NCBI RefSeq assembly: GCF_009650095.1
Contig: NZ_CP045915.1
Coordinates: 1,302,001-1,366,000, forward strand
Length of the DNA stretch: 64,000 nucleotides
From: Gracilibacillus salitolerans
GTDB taxonomy: Bacteria; Bacillota; Bacilli; Bacillales; Amphibacillaceae
Reading direction: 5' to 3'
How positions within the stretch are numbered: the stretch's first letter is position 1; each line of letters opens with the position of its first letter. The notes under the pieces are model-generated. The model made no database searches. It was not told the DNA's origin and saw only the letters and a program-made list of their open reading frames with translations. The translations under genes were made by a program, and so were the position numbers. This document shows, piece after piece, positions 1-10,400 of this stretch.

Positions 1-1
1 C

Positions 2-2152
2 GTTAGACAAGGTCTATATGGGCAGCGTTATTTCCAAGAAAAGTTCGGTGTTACAGCAAAGGTTGGTTATAACGTTGATAGCTTTGGACATAACGGCATG
101 CTCCCACAAATTTTGAAAAAAAGTGGAATGGATAATTATGTAATGATGAGGCCGAATCCGCAAGAAAAAGGACTACCAGGTCGTGTGTTTTGGTGGGAGT
201 CGGATGATGGTTCAAGAGTTCTAGCATTTCGTATCCCATTTGAATATTGCACATGGGGTAAAGATTTAGAAAAGCACGTAACTAGAACAGCTGGTGAATT
301 AAAAGCACCATTTAATGATTTAATGTGCTTTTATGGAGTAGGGAATCATGGTGGTGGACCAACTAAAGAAAATATTGAAAGCATAGCGCGTCTAAATGCT
401 GATGAAAATTTTCCAACATTAAAGTTTAGTACACCGAATGAATTTTTCGAAAAGATAAAGGTAAAAGATTTACCATTCCCAGTTGTACATGATGACCTAC
501 AACACCATGCAAGTGGTTGTTATTCTGTTCACTCAGGTATCAAAAAATGGAATAGAGAAGCAGAAAATATGTTAATAAAAGCGGAGAAATTTTCATCATT
601 AACAAACTGGATAACTGGTCAACCGTATCGTTCAGAAGAATTATATACTGCTTGGAAAAATGTCTTATTTAATCAATTCCACGACATTTTAGCTGGAACC
701 TCATTAGAAGAAGCATATAATGACGCTAGAAATATGCATGGGGAAGCGATGTCGATCGGTGAGAGAAGTTTGAACTATGCGATTCAGTCTCTTTCTTGGC
801 GAATTAATATTGAGGAAGAAGAAGGAATGAAGCCTATTGTTGTGTTTAATCCACATGCATGGAGAAGCGAAATTAACGTGGAAATTGAAGTTGGTGGCAT
901 GAGAGATTCTGATATATTAGTGGATGATCAAGGTAATCATATTCCAATGCAACTAGTGCAATCACATGCTACTTCAAATGGTCGCTACCGTGTAAGCTTT
1001 ATTGCTGATTTACCTCCATTGGGTTATCGAGTTTACAAAATATTAAAAAACGAAAAATCTAAATTATCTGATGATCAAAAACAAACGATTAAAGCAAATG
1101 ATCATGTGTTAGAAAATGATAAATATCGTGTTGAAATTAATCCTGAAACAGGTTTTGTCGAAAGTCTATTTAACAAAACAGGCAATGTAGAATTATTATC
1201 TGGCCCTGCTAGTTGGCCAGTTGTGATGGAAGATCATAGTGATACATGGTCACATAATGTGTTGCGCTATGACGAGGAAATTGGACAATTTAAGGCGAAA
1301 TCGGTAAAAAGGGTTGAACATGGCCCTGTAAAAAGTGTGATTCGAGTGGTGAGTGAATATGGAAAATCAACAATGACACAAGACTTTACCATGTATAAAA
1401 CACAAGAACAAATAGACGTACATGTCACATTGAATTGGCAAGAACAGTTTAAAACATTAAAACTACAATTCCCTGTAAATCTAATATTTAGAAAAAATAC
1501 GTATGAAATTCCGTATGGAACGATTGTTAGAGAGTGTAATGGAGAAGAAGAGCCAGGTCAAAACTGGGTTGATGTATCTGGTACACATGAGAAAACAGGT
1601 AAAATGTATGGTCTTAGTTTATTAAATGACAGTAAATACAGCTTCGATATCCTTAATAAAGTGATGAGTATGACCGTGCTCCGAAGCCCAATTTATGCAC
1701 ACCATGATCCGAAACAACCGAATGAGAATGAACACTATACATTTATCGATCAGGGTATTCAAAAGTTTACCTATTCCTTGTTACCGCATCAAGGGAATTG
1801 GGAAGCAGCAGATACTGTGAAGAAGGCTTCCGAACTAAATCAGCAACCTGTAAGCATTATAGAAACATATCATGATGGAGATTTACCTCAGAGCGATTCT
1901 TTCTTAGAGGTTGATCAAGATAATGTGATTGTAAGTGTTGTAAAGCAAGCAGAAGATAATGATGATTTAATTCTTCGCGTCTATGAAACAACAAATGATG
2001 CAACGGAAGCAACGATCACTTTACCAAAATGGAATAGAACGATTACGGCATCGTTTAAACCTTCAGAAATTAAGACATTTCGAATTCCAAAGGATAAAGG
2101 TCAATCCATTGTTGAAAATAATATGCTGGAATGGGACGACGATGCCAAATAA
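2..2152 (+). CDS. GH38 alpha-mannosidase, 5' end cut by window edge
   Basis: Retaining alpha-mannosidase of glycoside hydrolase family 38, probably cytoplasmic and active on alpha-mannosides brought in as oligosaccharides. The reading frame is open to the left edge, so the N-terminus with the first metal-binding HxD motif is missing. The first residues visible carry the nucleophile motif NVDSFGHNG (Asp codon 77-79). Further on come the FYGVGNHGGGPTKEN region, the metal-binding NQFHDILAGTS motif (around 670-700) and the beta-rich C-terminal GH38 domains, ending TFRIPKD...MLEWDDD. It is very similar along its whole length to the complete 807-residue GH38 at 32393, so the two are recent paralogues. 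A sugar isomerase follows 29 bp downstream in the same direction. Family assignment is firm; exact linkage specificity cannot be read from sequence. Confidence 0.93.
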   Translation, partial: VRQGLYGQRYFQEKFGVTAKVGYNVDSFGHNGMLPQILKKSGMDNYVMMRPNPQEKGLPGRVFWWESDDGSRVLAFRIPFEYCTWGKDLEKHVTRTAGELKAPFNDLMCFYGVGNHGGGPTKENIESIARLNADENFPTLKFSTPNEFFEKIKVKDLPFPVVHDDLQHHASGCYSVHSGIKKWNREAENMLIKAEKFSSLTNWITGQPYRSEELYTAWKNVLFNQFHDILAGTSLEEAYNDARNMHGEAMSIGERSLNYAIQSLSWRINIEEEEGMKPIVVFNPHAWRSEINVEIEVGGMRDSDILVDDQGNHIPMQLVQSHATSNGRYRVSFIADLPPLGYRVYKILKNEKSKLSDDQKQTIKANDHVLENDKYRVEINPETGFVESLFNKTGNVELLSGPASWPVVMEDHSDTWSHNVLRYDEEIGQFKAKSVKRVEHGPVKSVIRVVSEYGKSTMTQDFTMYKTQEQIDVHVTLNWQEQFKTLKLQFPVNLIFRKNTYEIPYGTIVRECNGEEEPGQNWVDVSGTHEKTGKMYGLSLLNDSKYSFDILNKVMSMTVLRSPIYAHHDPKQPNENEHYTFIDQGIQKFTYSLLPHQGNWEAADTVKKASELNQQPVSIIETYHDGDLPQSDSFLEVDQDNVIVSVVKQAEDNDDLILRVYETTNDATEATITLPKWNRTITASFKPSEIKTFRIPKDKGQSIVENNMLEWDDDAK

Positions 2153-2181
2153 TAATATTTGAAATTTAATGAGGTGCTAAT

Positions 2182-2958
2182 ATGAAGATCGCTTTTCAAA
2201 TGGCAAATTATTTTGCTAGAGCGACAAATTATCAAACAACTACAGACCAATGGGGAGAGGCAGAACGACTGGTAATTGAAAATTTTAGCTTACAAGAATT
2301 TGATCGAATTTGTTCCGATATATCTGAAGCTGGCTTTCGATATATTGAAGTTTGGATGGGACATGCTTTTCCAAAATTCATGACGAAATATAAGGCTGAA
2401 GAATTGCAACATATCTGGAAAAAATATCAGTTATCACCGATTAGTTATTCTTGTTCTTTAGGTGACCCAATAGAAGCTCCACATTGGACAAGAATGTGTT
2501 TTGAAACAGCAAGCATGTTAGGAATTAACATGATTACGAGTGGGATTTCTAAAGAATCAGCTCCATTAGTATATGAGATGTGCAAGGAATTTGATATGAA
2601 AGTAGCTGTTGAGAATCATCCCGAAAAACATCCAGATATCATTAGAGAGATCATTGGTGAATACAGCGATATGCTAGGTGCAGCAGTGGACACCGGTTGG
2701 TTTGGTACACAAGGGTTTCCAGCAGATGAAGCGATCCGCCAATTACAGGATGTTCTAATTCATGTCCACTTAAAAGATGTACAAGAACCTGGAAGCCATC
2801 ATACTATTGCGTTAGGTGAAGGCATTGTACCCATTCAAACTTGTGTAGATGTATTAAAGGAAATCGAATATGATGGTCCACTCGCGATTGAACATGAAGC
2901 AGGTGATCATGATCCTACTGAGGATTGTAGAAAAGCTTTAGAGTGGCTGAATGAATAG
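2182..2958 (+). CDS. TIM-barrel sugar isomerase/epimerase (AP-endonuclease 2 family)
   Basis: A 258-residue xylose-isomerase-like TIM-barrel protein. Family hallmarks are visible: the early segment FRYIEVWMGHAF, the glutamate strand VAVENHPE (around 140), the AAVDTGWFG strand with the metal-binding Asp, the VHLKDV motif (around 195) and the final catalytic glutamate in PLAIEHEAGD. These give the usual Glu/Asp/His/Glu divalent-metal set. The start has a GAGGTG ribosome binding site 7-8 bases upstream. It lies between a GH38 gene and a Gfo/Idh oxidoreductase. Members of this family act as ketose epimerases, inosose dehydratases or 3-keto-glycoside cleaving enzymes; pairing with Gfo/Idh fits the last of these, but this is inference. 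Confidence 0.85.
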   Translation: MKIAFQMANYFARATNYQTTTDQWGEAERLVIENFSLQEFDRICSDISEAGFRYIEVWMGHAFPKFMTKYKAEELQHIWKKYQLSPISYSCSLGDPIEAPHWTRMCFETASMLGINMITSGISKESAPLVYEMCKEFDMKVAVENHPEKHPDIIREIIGEYSDMLGAAVDTGWFGTQGFPADEAIRQLQDVLIHVHLKDVQEPGSHHTIALGEGIVPIQTCVDVLKEIEYDGPLAIEHEAGDHDPTEDCRKALEWLNE

Positions 2959-3060
2959 CGATAAAAGATTAAGGGGAAGAGTGGAGTAAGCGAAGGTGTA
3001 TCCTTATTACTCACTTTCAATAGCGAAGAAAATAATGAAATAGAAAGGTTGTTTATTTGC

Positions 3061-4035
3061 ATGGTACGTATGGCGCTAATAGGCACTGGGTGGCAAGGAC
3101 AAGGATTATTAAATTTTTTAACTCGAATTGATGATGCTGATGTGGTTGGGATTTGTGATTTAAATGAGGAAATGCTAAACAAAGCAGCAAATAAATTTAA
3201 TGTTGCTGCCTATTCGGACTATGAAAAAATGCTCGATGAGACACATCCAGAGGGTATTATCATTTGTACTCCCCCAACTGTAAGAGTACCACTTGTTCGA
3301 GCTGCAGCAGAAAGAGGAATCCATTGTTTCATCGAAAAACCACCTGCTAAAACAATAGAAATGGCTAATAAAGTAATGGATATATTAGAAAAAAACAAGG
3401 TGATGAATAGTGTTGGTTTTATGTACCGCTATTCGAAAGCTGTAGAGCAGTGTACAGCATTGCTAGAAGGAAAACAAGTAAGCCAAGTACGTAGTGCAAT
3501 GCTAGATGGATTAGCATTAAGACCAAATTGGCCTAAGTGGTTTTTTGATAAACATAGATCTGGTGGACCAGTGTTTGATCAGGCTATCCACATTATGGAT
3601 TTATCACGATACATATTAGGTGAAGTGAAACAAGTGGTTGGTTTTCAAGGAAATTTAGTTAAGCCAAAAACAGATGAATTTACAGTAGAAGATAGTATTA
3701 GTTATCTTGTGCAATATGAAAATAATATACTGCAAACACATACGCATTCATGGGTTTATTCTGACCATGTAGCCGAACTTGAATTTATTTCAGATCAGTT
3801 CCATTTAACTTTAGATATTGGTGAAGGTCGATTAACTGGGACAATGGATGGAGAAAATGTTTCATTTGAATCAGAGGACGTTCTCTACTATTTAGAATTG
3901 GAAGCGTTTATTCAAGCTATAAAGGAAAATCGCCCTGAACTAATTAAATCAACTTATGCGGATAGTGTAAAGTCTTTAAGAGTTGCGCTAGCTGTATCTG
4001 ACGCTTTAGAATCTGCAAAAATCATAGCTTTATAA
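3061..4035 (+). CDS. Gfo/Idh/MocA family NAD(P)-dependent oxidoreductase
   Basis: A 324-residue sugar dehydrogenase-type protein. An N-terminal Rossmann domain begins immediately (VRMALIGTGWQGQG, GxGxxG motif) and runs through VVGICD (acidic residue binding the adenosine ribose) to the conserved FIEKPPA motif with the catalytic Lys. The C-terminal alpha/beta domain contains GGPVFDQAIHIMDLSRY, with the Asp and His expected in the sugar pocket. The ATG at 3061 is chosen because the Rossmann strand starts at once; a GAAAGG site lies 13 bases upstream, and a TTG at 3049 is a weaker alternative. It follows the isomerase at 2182 by about 100 bases. The family oxidises or reduces a sugar hydroxyl, often at C3; the substrate here is unknown. 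Confidence 0.86.
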   Translation: MVRMALIGTGWQGQGLLNFLTRIDDADVVGICDLNEEMLNKAANKFNVAAYSDYEKMLDETHPEGIIICTPPTVRVPLVRAAAERGIHCFIEKPPAKTIEMANKVMDILEKNKVMNSVGFMYRYSKAVEQCTALLEGKQVSQVRSAMLDGLALRPNWPKWFFDKHRSGGPVFDQAIHIMDLSRYILGEVKQVVGFQGNLVKPKTDEFTVEDSISYLVQYENNILQTHTHSWVYSDHVAELEFISDQFHLTLDIGEGRLTGTMDGENVSFESEDVLYYLELEAFIQAIKENRPELIKSTYADSVKSLRVALAVSDALESAKIIAL

Positions 4036-4132
4036 AGAAGATAAAAGGAGTCTTAAAAAAAAACTGAAAAAACGTAAAGTGTACGGAAACGAACGATCAT
4101 AATAATTTTTTTATAGAGGTGTATTCATTTTT

Positions 4133-7100
4133 ATGTTATTCACGATCGAAAAAATTCAAAATCAATTGGAAGAGATACAACAAACGATATATCGTGAGAG
4201 AAAAAGCATTAACACATTTAAATATTTGGAATCGGAATGTGATGGAGCTCATGATCCTAACTTTAATGATTCCAATTGGAATGATTTTCAGTTAGATGAA
4301 TCATGGGGAGGTTATGATAAAACAGCATGGTTTCGATCAACTGTATCTATACCTTCTGAGTGGAAAGACCAACGAGTGGTTTTAAGGTTTTTAGTAGGTC
4401 CTCGTGATGGTGGTGGTTCTACAGCGGAGACATTGCTATATGTGAATGGAAAACCATTACAAGCGATTGATATTTGGCATGAGGAAGCATGGTTACCTGA
4501 AGAGTTGGTTCAGTCAGGTGAAATCCATATTGCACTGAAGGCCTGGAGTGGTGTGCTTCATGTCCCTGAAGTTAGAAGATTCAAAGTGGCAGAACTAGCA
4601 TTATCGGATGTTCCAACTGAGAAATACTACTATTTAGCAAATACTTTAATCAAAACAGTTAAAGAATTAGATGAAAATGATTATAGACGGGAGAAGATTC
4701 TTCAAGCTGTTAATCAATCCATTTATAAAATTGATTTTTTAGAAAAGGGTTCATCTGCTTATTATGACTCACTTAAAATAGCACATACTTTTCTTCAGGA
4801 ACAAGTAGATAAACTTTTCGAAATAGACAATATAAAACCAAAAGTTGTTACAATTGGCCATTCCCATATCGACATGGCTTGGCTATGGAGGTTGAAAGAT
4901 ACAAGAGAAAAAGCATCAAGAACTTTTGCTACAGTATTGCATTTGATGAGGCAATATCCTGAGTATCGTTTTCTTCATACCTCACCACAGTTGTATAAGT
5001 TTTTAAAGCAAGATTATCCAGAAATTTATCAAGAGGTGAAAGAGAGGATAAAATCTGGTGAATGGGAGATCACAGGTGGTATGTGGATAGAGCCAGATAC
5101 GAACTTGCCTAGTGGAGAATCGCTAGTGAGGCAACTCCTATTCGGAAAAAGGTTTATGAAGGAAGAATTTGATGTTGATTCCAAAGTGGTTTGGCTACCA
5201 GACGTATTTGGTTATTCTTGGGCATTACCACAAATCATGAAAAAGAGCGGTATAGAGTATTTTATGACATCTAAAATGAGTTGGAGTCAATATAACCGAT
5301 TTCCATATGATACGTTTAACTGGCGGGGAGTAGATGGAACAGAAATGCTAACACATTTTATCACTACTCCTGAACATGAAAGTGGCCCACCGTATACATA
5401 TAACGGTGTAATTGAGCCTAAAAGTATTAAAGGAACGTGGGATGAATACCAACAAAAGGAAATTAATGAAGAGTTAATTGCTGCCTTCGGTTGGGGGGAT
5501 GGTGGTGGCGGACCAACGAAAGAAATGATTGAAACTGCTCGAGTATTGAAGAATGTTCCAGGTATACCAAAAGTGGAAATGGGACATGCAGAGCCATACT
5601 TTAAACGTCTAAAAGAAACAGTGAACGGCAAATCTATTCCAGTATGGGATGGAGAGCTATATCTAGAATATCATCGCGGTACATATACATCACAAGCATC
5701 TTTAAAACGAGCAAATAGAAAAGCGGAAGTGATTTATCATGATGCAGAATTATATAATTCGGTGGCCGATATATTAAACAAAACAGCCTCCTACCAACGA
5801 GAAACATTAAATAGAGGTTGGGAGAAAATGCTGTTAAATCAATTCCACGATGTATTACCAGGATCTTCTATTCGCCAAGTAAATGAAGATGCTAGAGAAG
5901 ATTATGAGGAAGTACAAGACATTGGTCAATCTGTATTATCTAATGCCCAGCAAATGATAGTTGATAAGATAAAAGTGGAGAAAGATAGTTTGGTCGTTTT
6001 TAATTCCCTAGCTCATAAAAGAGATGATTATATAGAGGTTACTCTAAATGATCAAGTAACGGACAAAACAACAATCCTCAATGAAGAGGGAGTGGTAGTA
6101 CCTGTACAAAAAGTAGGTTCAGCGCATGAAAAGAAACTTTTAGTACATGCCGCTGGTATTCCAGGATTAGGTTACAAAACATTTTCTCTTGAACAGTCAC
6201 AGACACCAGTAATAATAACCAATACATTGAAGGTTCAAAAGGATTATTTGGAGAATGAATTTTATAAAATTACCCTACATGAAAACGGCCAGTTTACCTC
6301 TGTATGGGATAAACGGGTTAATCGTGAAGTTCTTGCATCAAGTAGAAAAGCAAATGTTCTTCAAGCATTTGAAGATAAGCCGATGAAATTTGATGCATGG
6401 GATATCGATCTATATTATCAAGAAAAGATGAAGGAAATTAGTGAAGTAAAAGACATTCAAGTAGTAGAAGAGGGACCATTAAGAGGTCGACTTAAGGTTA
6501 CTTGGTCCTTCAACAAATCAACTATTACACAATTCATTACGTTATATGCTGATTCACCTCGAATTGATTTTGAGACAGAAGTGGATTGGCAAGAGAAGCA
6601 GGTCTTATTGAAGGTTGCGTTTCCTGTTAATATTCGATCAACTAAAGCTACTTATGACATTCAGTTTGGAAATATGGAACGTCCAACACATTGGAATACT
6701 AGTTGGGATTATGCGAAATTTGAGACCGTCGGACACAAATGGGCAGACTTATCAGAAGGGAATTACGGTGTAAGCTTAGTGAATGATTGTAAATATGGCC
6801 ATGATATCAAAGATAATGTCTTGCGTTTAACGTTAATCAAATCTTCCATTGCACCAGATGAGACAGCTGACAGAGGTAAGCATGTATTTACGTATAGTTT
6901 ATTGCCTCATGAAGGGGATTGGAAACAAGCAGATATAGTAAATGCTGCTTATCAACTCAATTATCCATTAATCTCAAAATCAATTCAAGTAAATCAGAAT
7001 GGTACCTTACCAGCTCAATATGAATTTGCAAAAGTAGATACAGACGGGATCATGATGGAGACCGTGAAGAAAGCAGAAGATGATGATGCTTATATTGTTC

Positions 7101-7282
7101 GTTTGTATGAGTATAAGCAAAATAGGTATCAAAATGTAAATCTGTCCTTTGGGCAACCACTTAAAAAAGCAATGGAATGTAATCTATTAGAAGAAGAAGA
7201 GCAAGAGATGTCCATTCAACAGGAAAAATTATCCTTTTCTATAGCACCATATGAAATTAAATCATTTAAAGTATGGTTTTAG
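4133..7282 (+). CDS. GH38 alpha-mannosidase, full length (1049 aa)
   Basis: A complete family 38 enzyme of the long bacterial type. About 230 N-terminal residues form a beta-rich domain (WFRSTVSIP...LRFLVGPRDGG...LYVNGKPLQ), as in class II alpha-mannosidases. The catalytic (beta/alpha)7 domain follows, with the metal ligands in HSHIDMAWLWR (His245, Asp247), the nucleophile in WLPDVFGYSW (Asp357) and NQFHDVLPGSS (His572, Asp573). The remaining half is the mannosidase middle and C-terminal beta domains. No signal peptide is present, so it is cytoplasmic. The start has GAGGTG 11 bases upstream. It is clearly diverged from the GH38 proteins at 2 and 32393, which lack the N-terminal domain, so it probably handles a different mannosidic linkage. 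It is in the same strand block as its neighbours. Confidence 0.95.
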   Translation: MLFTIEKIQNQLEEIQQTIYRERKSINTFKYLESECDGAHDPNFNDSNWNDFQLDESWGGYDKTAWFRSTVSIPSEWKDQRVVLRFLVGPRDGGGSTAETLLYVNGKPLQAIDIWHEEAWLPEELVQSGEIHIALKAWSGVLHVPEVRRFKVAELALSDVPTEKYYYLANTLIKTVKELDENDYRREKILQAVNQSIYKIDFLEKGSSAYYDSLKIAHTFLQEQVDKLFEIDNIKPKVVTIGHSHIDMAWLWRLKDTREKASRTFATVLHLMRQYPEYRFLHTSPQLYKFLKQDYPEIYQEVKERIKSGEWEITGGMWIEPDTNLPSGESLVRQLLFGKRFMKEEFDVDSKVVWLPDVFGYSWALPQIMKKSGIEYFMTSKMSWSQYNRFPYDTFNWRGVDGTEMLTHFITTPEHESGPPYTYNGVIEPKSIKGTWDEYQQKEINEELIAAFGWGDGGGGPTKEMIETARVLKNVPGIPKVEMGHAEPYFKRLKETVNGKSIPVWDGELYLEYHRGTYTSQASLKRANRKAEVIYHDAELYNSVADILNKTASYQRETLNRGWEKMLLNQFHDVLPGSSIRQVNEDAREDYEEVQDIGQSVLSNAQQMIVDKIKVEKDSLVVFNSLAHKRDDYIEVTLNDQVTDKTTILNEEGVVVPVQKVGSAHEKKLLVHAAGIPGLGYKTFSLEQSQTPVIITNTLKVQKDYLENEFYKITLHENGQFTSVWDKRVNREVLASSRKANVLQAFEDKPMKFDAWDIDLYYQEKMKEISEVKDIQVVEEGPLRGRLKVTWSFNKSTITQFITLYADSPRIDFETEVDWQEKQVLLKVAFPVNIRSTKATYDIQFGNMERPTHWNTSWDYAKFETVGHKWADLSEGNYGVSLVNDCKYGHDIKDNVLRLTLIKSSIAPDETADRGKHVFTYSLLPHEGDWKQADIVNAAYQLNYPLISKSIQVNQNGTLPAQYEFAKVDTDGIMMETVKKAEDDDAYIVRLYEYKQNRYQNVNLSFGQPLKKAMECNLLEEEEQEMSIQQEKLSFSIAPYEIKSFKVWF

Positions 7283-7335
7283 ATATTGTCTCATTTGGAC
7301 TCTAATGTGATATTTGTAGAATATGAAAAATTTAG

Positions 7336-7386
7336 GCCAGGTGTCAGTGTGAAAAAAGTAATCGCTTTTTGCCACTGACTTCTGGC
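7336..7386. repeat. Long imperfect hairpin between two GH38 genes
   Basis: Outer arms GCCAG/CTGGC, then GTCAGTG/CACTGAC, separated by GT and TT bulges, then an inner A-rich/T-rich pairing around TAATCG. The structure spans about 51 bases in the 155-base gap after the 4133-7282 gene. No strong T run follows, so a plain rho-independent terminator is doubtful; it could be an RNA-processing or stability element between operon segments. Confidence 0.5.
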
Positions 7387-7437
7387 ATTTATTTCATAGT
7401 GAGAAAAATAAAGAATAGCTAGATATGGAGGTTCATT

Positions 7438-10400
7438 ATGAAAGAAATTACTTTCTGGCAAATTGGTTCAACTGAAGGTAAATCTAATCAGTTAGTAGAT
7501 AATTATAAAGATCCAACTTTATTTGCAGACGTGGTATGGAATGTAGAAGATGCACACCATACCAATCAAAAATGGCCATTATTCCATCCAAGTGAAGCAG
7601 ACCCGGAATTTGGATATAAAAGAAGACCTTATACAATAAAGTTTAACTTAGACCACCAACCTCAAGGTTCTTATGTATTACGGATGCATTACTTAGTGAT
7701 AGCGCCACGATTAGCATTTGTCGAAATGAAGATAAATGGTACAAAAGGCAATGCCTATCTTCACCCTAATCCTTCACAATCTGGAGAAATAAATCTTCAT
7801 TCGGGTTTGCACACAACCATTTATTCGGATGGTGTCCTTGAAGTGGTCATCCCTGATGAGCAATTGAAACAAGGGGAGAATGTACTGGAGTTAGTTAGTC
7901 GAGATGGTGGAGATTATATAAGGGTAGATAATGTTGAAAAAATAAAGCGTCTAGACCGAATGGCTAATGGAGCAGGGTTTATCTATCAATCTATTTCACT
8001 ATTAAAAAAGGAAGTACAACCAGAATCAAGTGTAAAAAAACTAGCTATCGAGCCGACTGTACTTTATAAAAGAAATAAAAATGGCGAATTAGTGGAGCGT
8101 TGTTATGTCTATTTAGAAAGCAATCAAGCATTACATGCCACGTCTCTATCATTGGAGATCCAAGTGGCAGATGAAATGCAAATCTTAACTATTCCAATTC
8201 CGACTATATCGTTCGGTCACATCACACATACTTTTGATTTAATTGATGGAGAGGGTGTTGTGACGTATCGTATTCTTGGAAAGATTAATGGAGAAGATTT
8301 CGAGCAATCAGGTACTATCCAACGAAAGAGAAAATGGAAAGTCTATATTACTCCGCATTCGCATACGGATATTGGGTATACACATCGCCAATGGGAGGTA
8401 GGAGAGCGGTTATGTCGTAATATTGATACAGCTATTCAGTTTTTAGAATCAGGAAACGCAGGCGATACATTTTCATATCATTTGGATGCATCTTGGGTTT
8501 TAGAAGCATATATCGAGTTGAGAAGTGAACAACAAGTCGAAAAATTATTTCAATACGTGCAACAAGGCAAAATTGGTATTCCGCATTCCTATGGTGACTT
8601 GCTCACTCAATACGCCTCTTTAGAAGATTTGATACGGAACGGTGAATTTTCAGAATCTCTACTAAGACCAAGAGGTTTACGCTCAAAATTCACATCGATT
8701 GTTGATGTGCCTTCTATGACAGGATCATTACCAAAAGTATTGCAAGATTCTGGTGTGAAATTTTTAGTTCATGCTAATAATCAGGATCGAGGGCCATTTC
8801 GTTTAAATGGAGGTTTGCATAAAATATCCCCCTATTATTGGGAGGGAAATCACGGTGGAAAGGTACTTGTTTGGTTGGCTAAGATGTATTGTGAGTTGAG
8901 AAAAGTATGTGGCAGTCCGCCAGTAATAAGTAGTGCTGAACGAGGTTTGGAGCTTTGGTTAGATGAGTATGAAACAGAGTCTTACGCACCAGATGCTGTT
9001 TTATTATATGGACAGGAAGCTGATAATACTGACATGGATCCACAGCCAGTGGACTTTACCAAACAATGGAATGAAATGTATGAGTATCCGAAACTTATTC
9101 CAAGTAATGTAGAAGATTTCTTCGAATATGTAGAAGGCCAATTTTCTGATCATTTTCAGACTGTAAAAGGTGATGGTGGAGGATATTGGGAAGATGGCGT
9201 GGGATCAACTATAGAACCGGTTATTACGATTCGTAAAGCGCAATCGATGCTACCAGCTGCAGAAAAGCTAGAGTCCTTGGCAGCCATTCATAATCCAAAT
9301 TGGAAATATCCTAATAATCATTTTGATCAAGCATGGCATACTAATTTGCAATTTGTAGAGCATACTTGGGGAGCGTTTTTAAGTGGTACAGATCCAGATG
9401 CTTTATTACAACACGATCAATGGGCGATTAAACATCATTTTGCACGTGATGGTTTACAAAAAGCTAAGCGTTTACTCGACACAGCAGCCGTTAGACATAG
9501 CTTGAATTGGAACAATAATGGAAGGGAAGTCGTTGTTTATAATGCGCATAGTTGGAGGGTAAGTGGACCTGTTCAAGTGGAAATAGCCAAAAATGAAAAA
9601 GTATATAATGCAGTTACAGGAGAAGAAATGCAAACGAGAAAGGTAAAGGAGACAACGACTCAGGCTATTGTTGAGATATGGATTAATAACCTACCAGGCT
9701 TAAGCTATCAAAGAATGGTGTTAAAAAATGTAAGTAATCAAGCAGAAAATGATCGATCCATTGATCAACATAATCAGAAAGTGGTTGTTTTGGAAAATGA
9801 TTTTTATCGTATGGAATTAGTCACAGAAAGAGCATGCCTTGTGAGCCTACTAGATAAAGAGAATGAAACAGAATTGGTCGATAAGTCAGATGAATTTGGC
9901 TTTGGTCAGTTTGTCTACGCGAAAGGTGGAGAAGGCACTCGGTTAGTCGGAAATTCCAATGATTTAGCTGACGGAGATCCTGAGCTATTAACCGATTTTG
10001 AGTTATTTGATGTAAAGGTAGAATCCTTTGATTACGGACAATCGGTTCAACTTGTTGGAAAAGTTACTCATGGAGAGTTGAAAGTAGCGTGGACATTATG
10101 GGATCAACTAAAACAAATCGATGTCCAATATAGTTTAGATAAAGAAGAGAAATTAGAAAAAGAAGCGATTTACATTGCTTTTCCTACTAATTTGAAGCAA
10201 GCAACGATTAAATCTGACTCACAAATAGGTTGGGTGAATTGGGATAAGGATCAACTGCCAGGAGCATGTAAGGAATGGCTTCCTGTGCAATCTACGATGT
10301 TGTTAGCTAATGAGGAAGCAAGCATAGCTATTGCGACACCAGATATTCCACTATTTACTATTGGCAATGTTGTTAAAGGTAGATGGCCTAAGGAACTTGA

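Noticed and set aside
5287..5631. Open frame of 114 codons on the minus strand inside the GH38 gene
   Set aside because: Fully antisense to a strongly conserved catalytic region; no ribosome binding site and no protein-like motifs.
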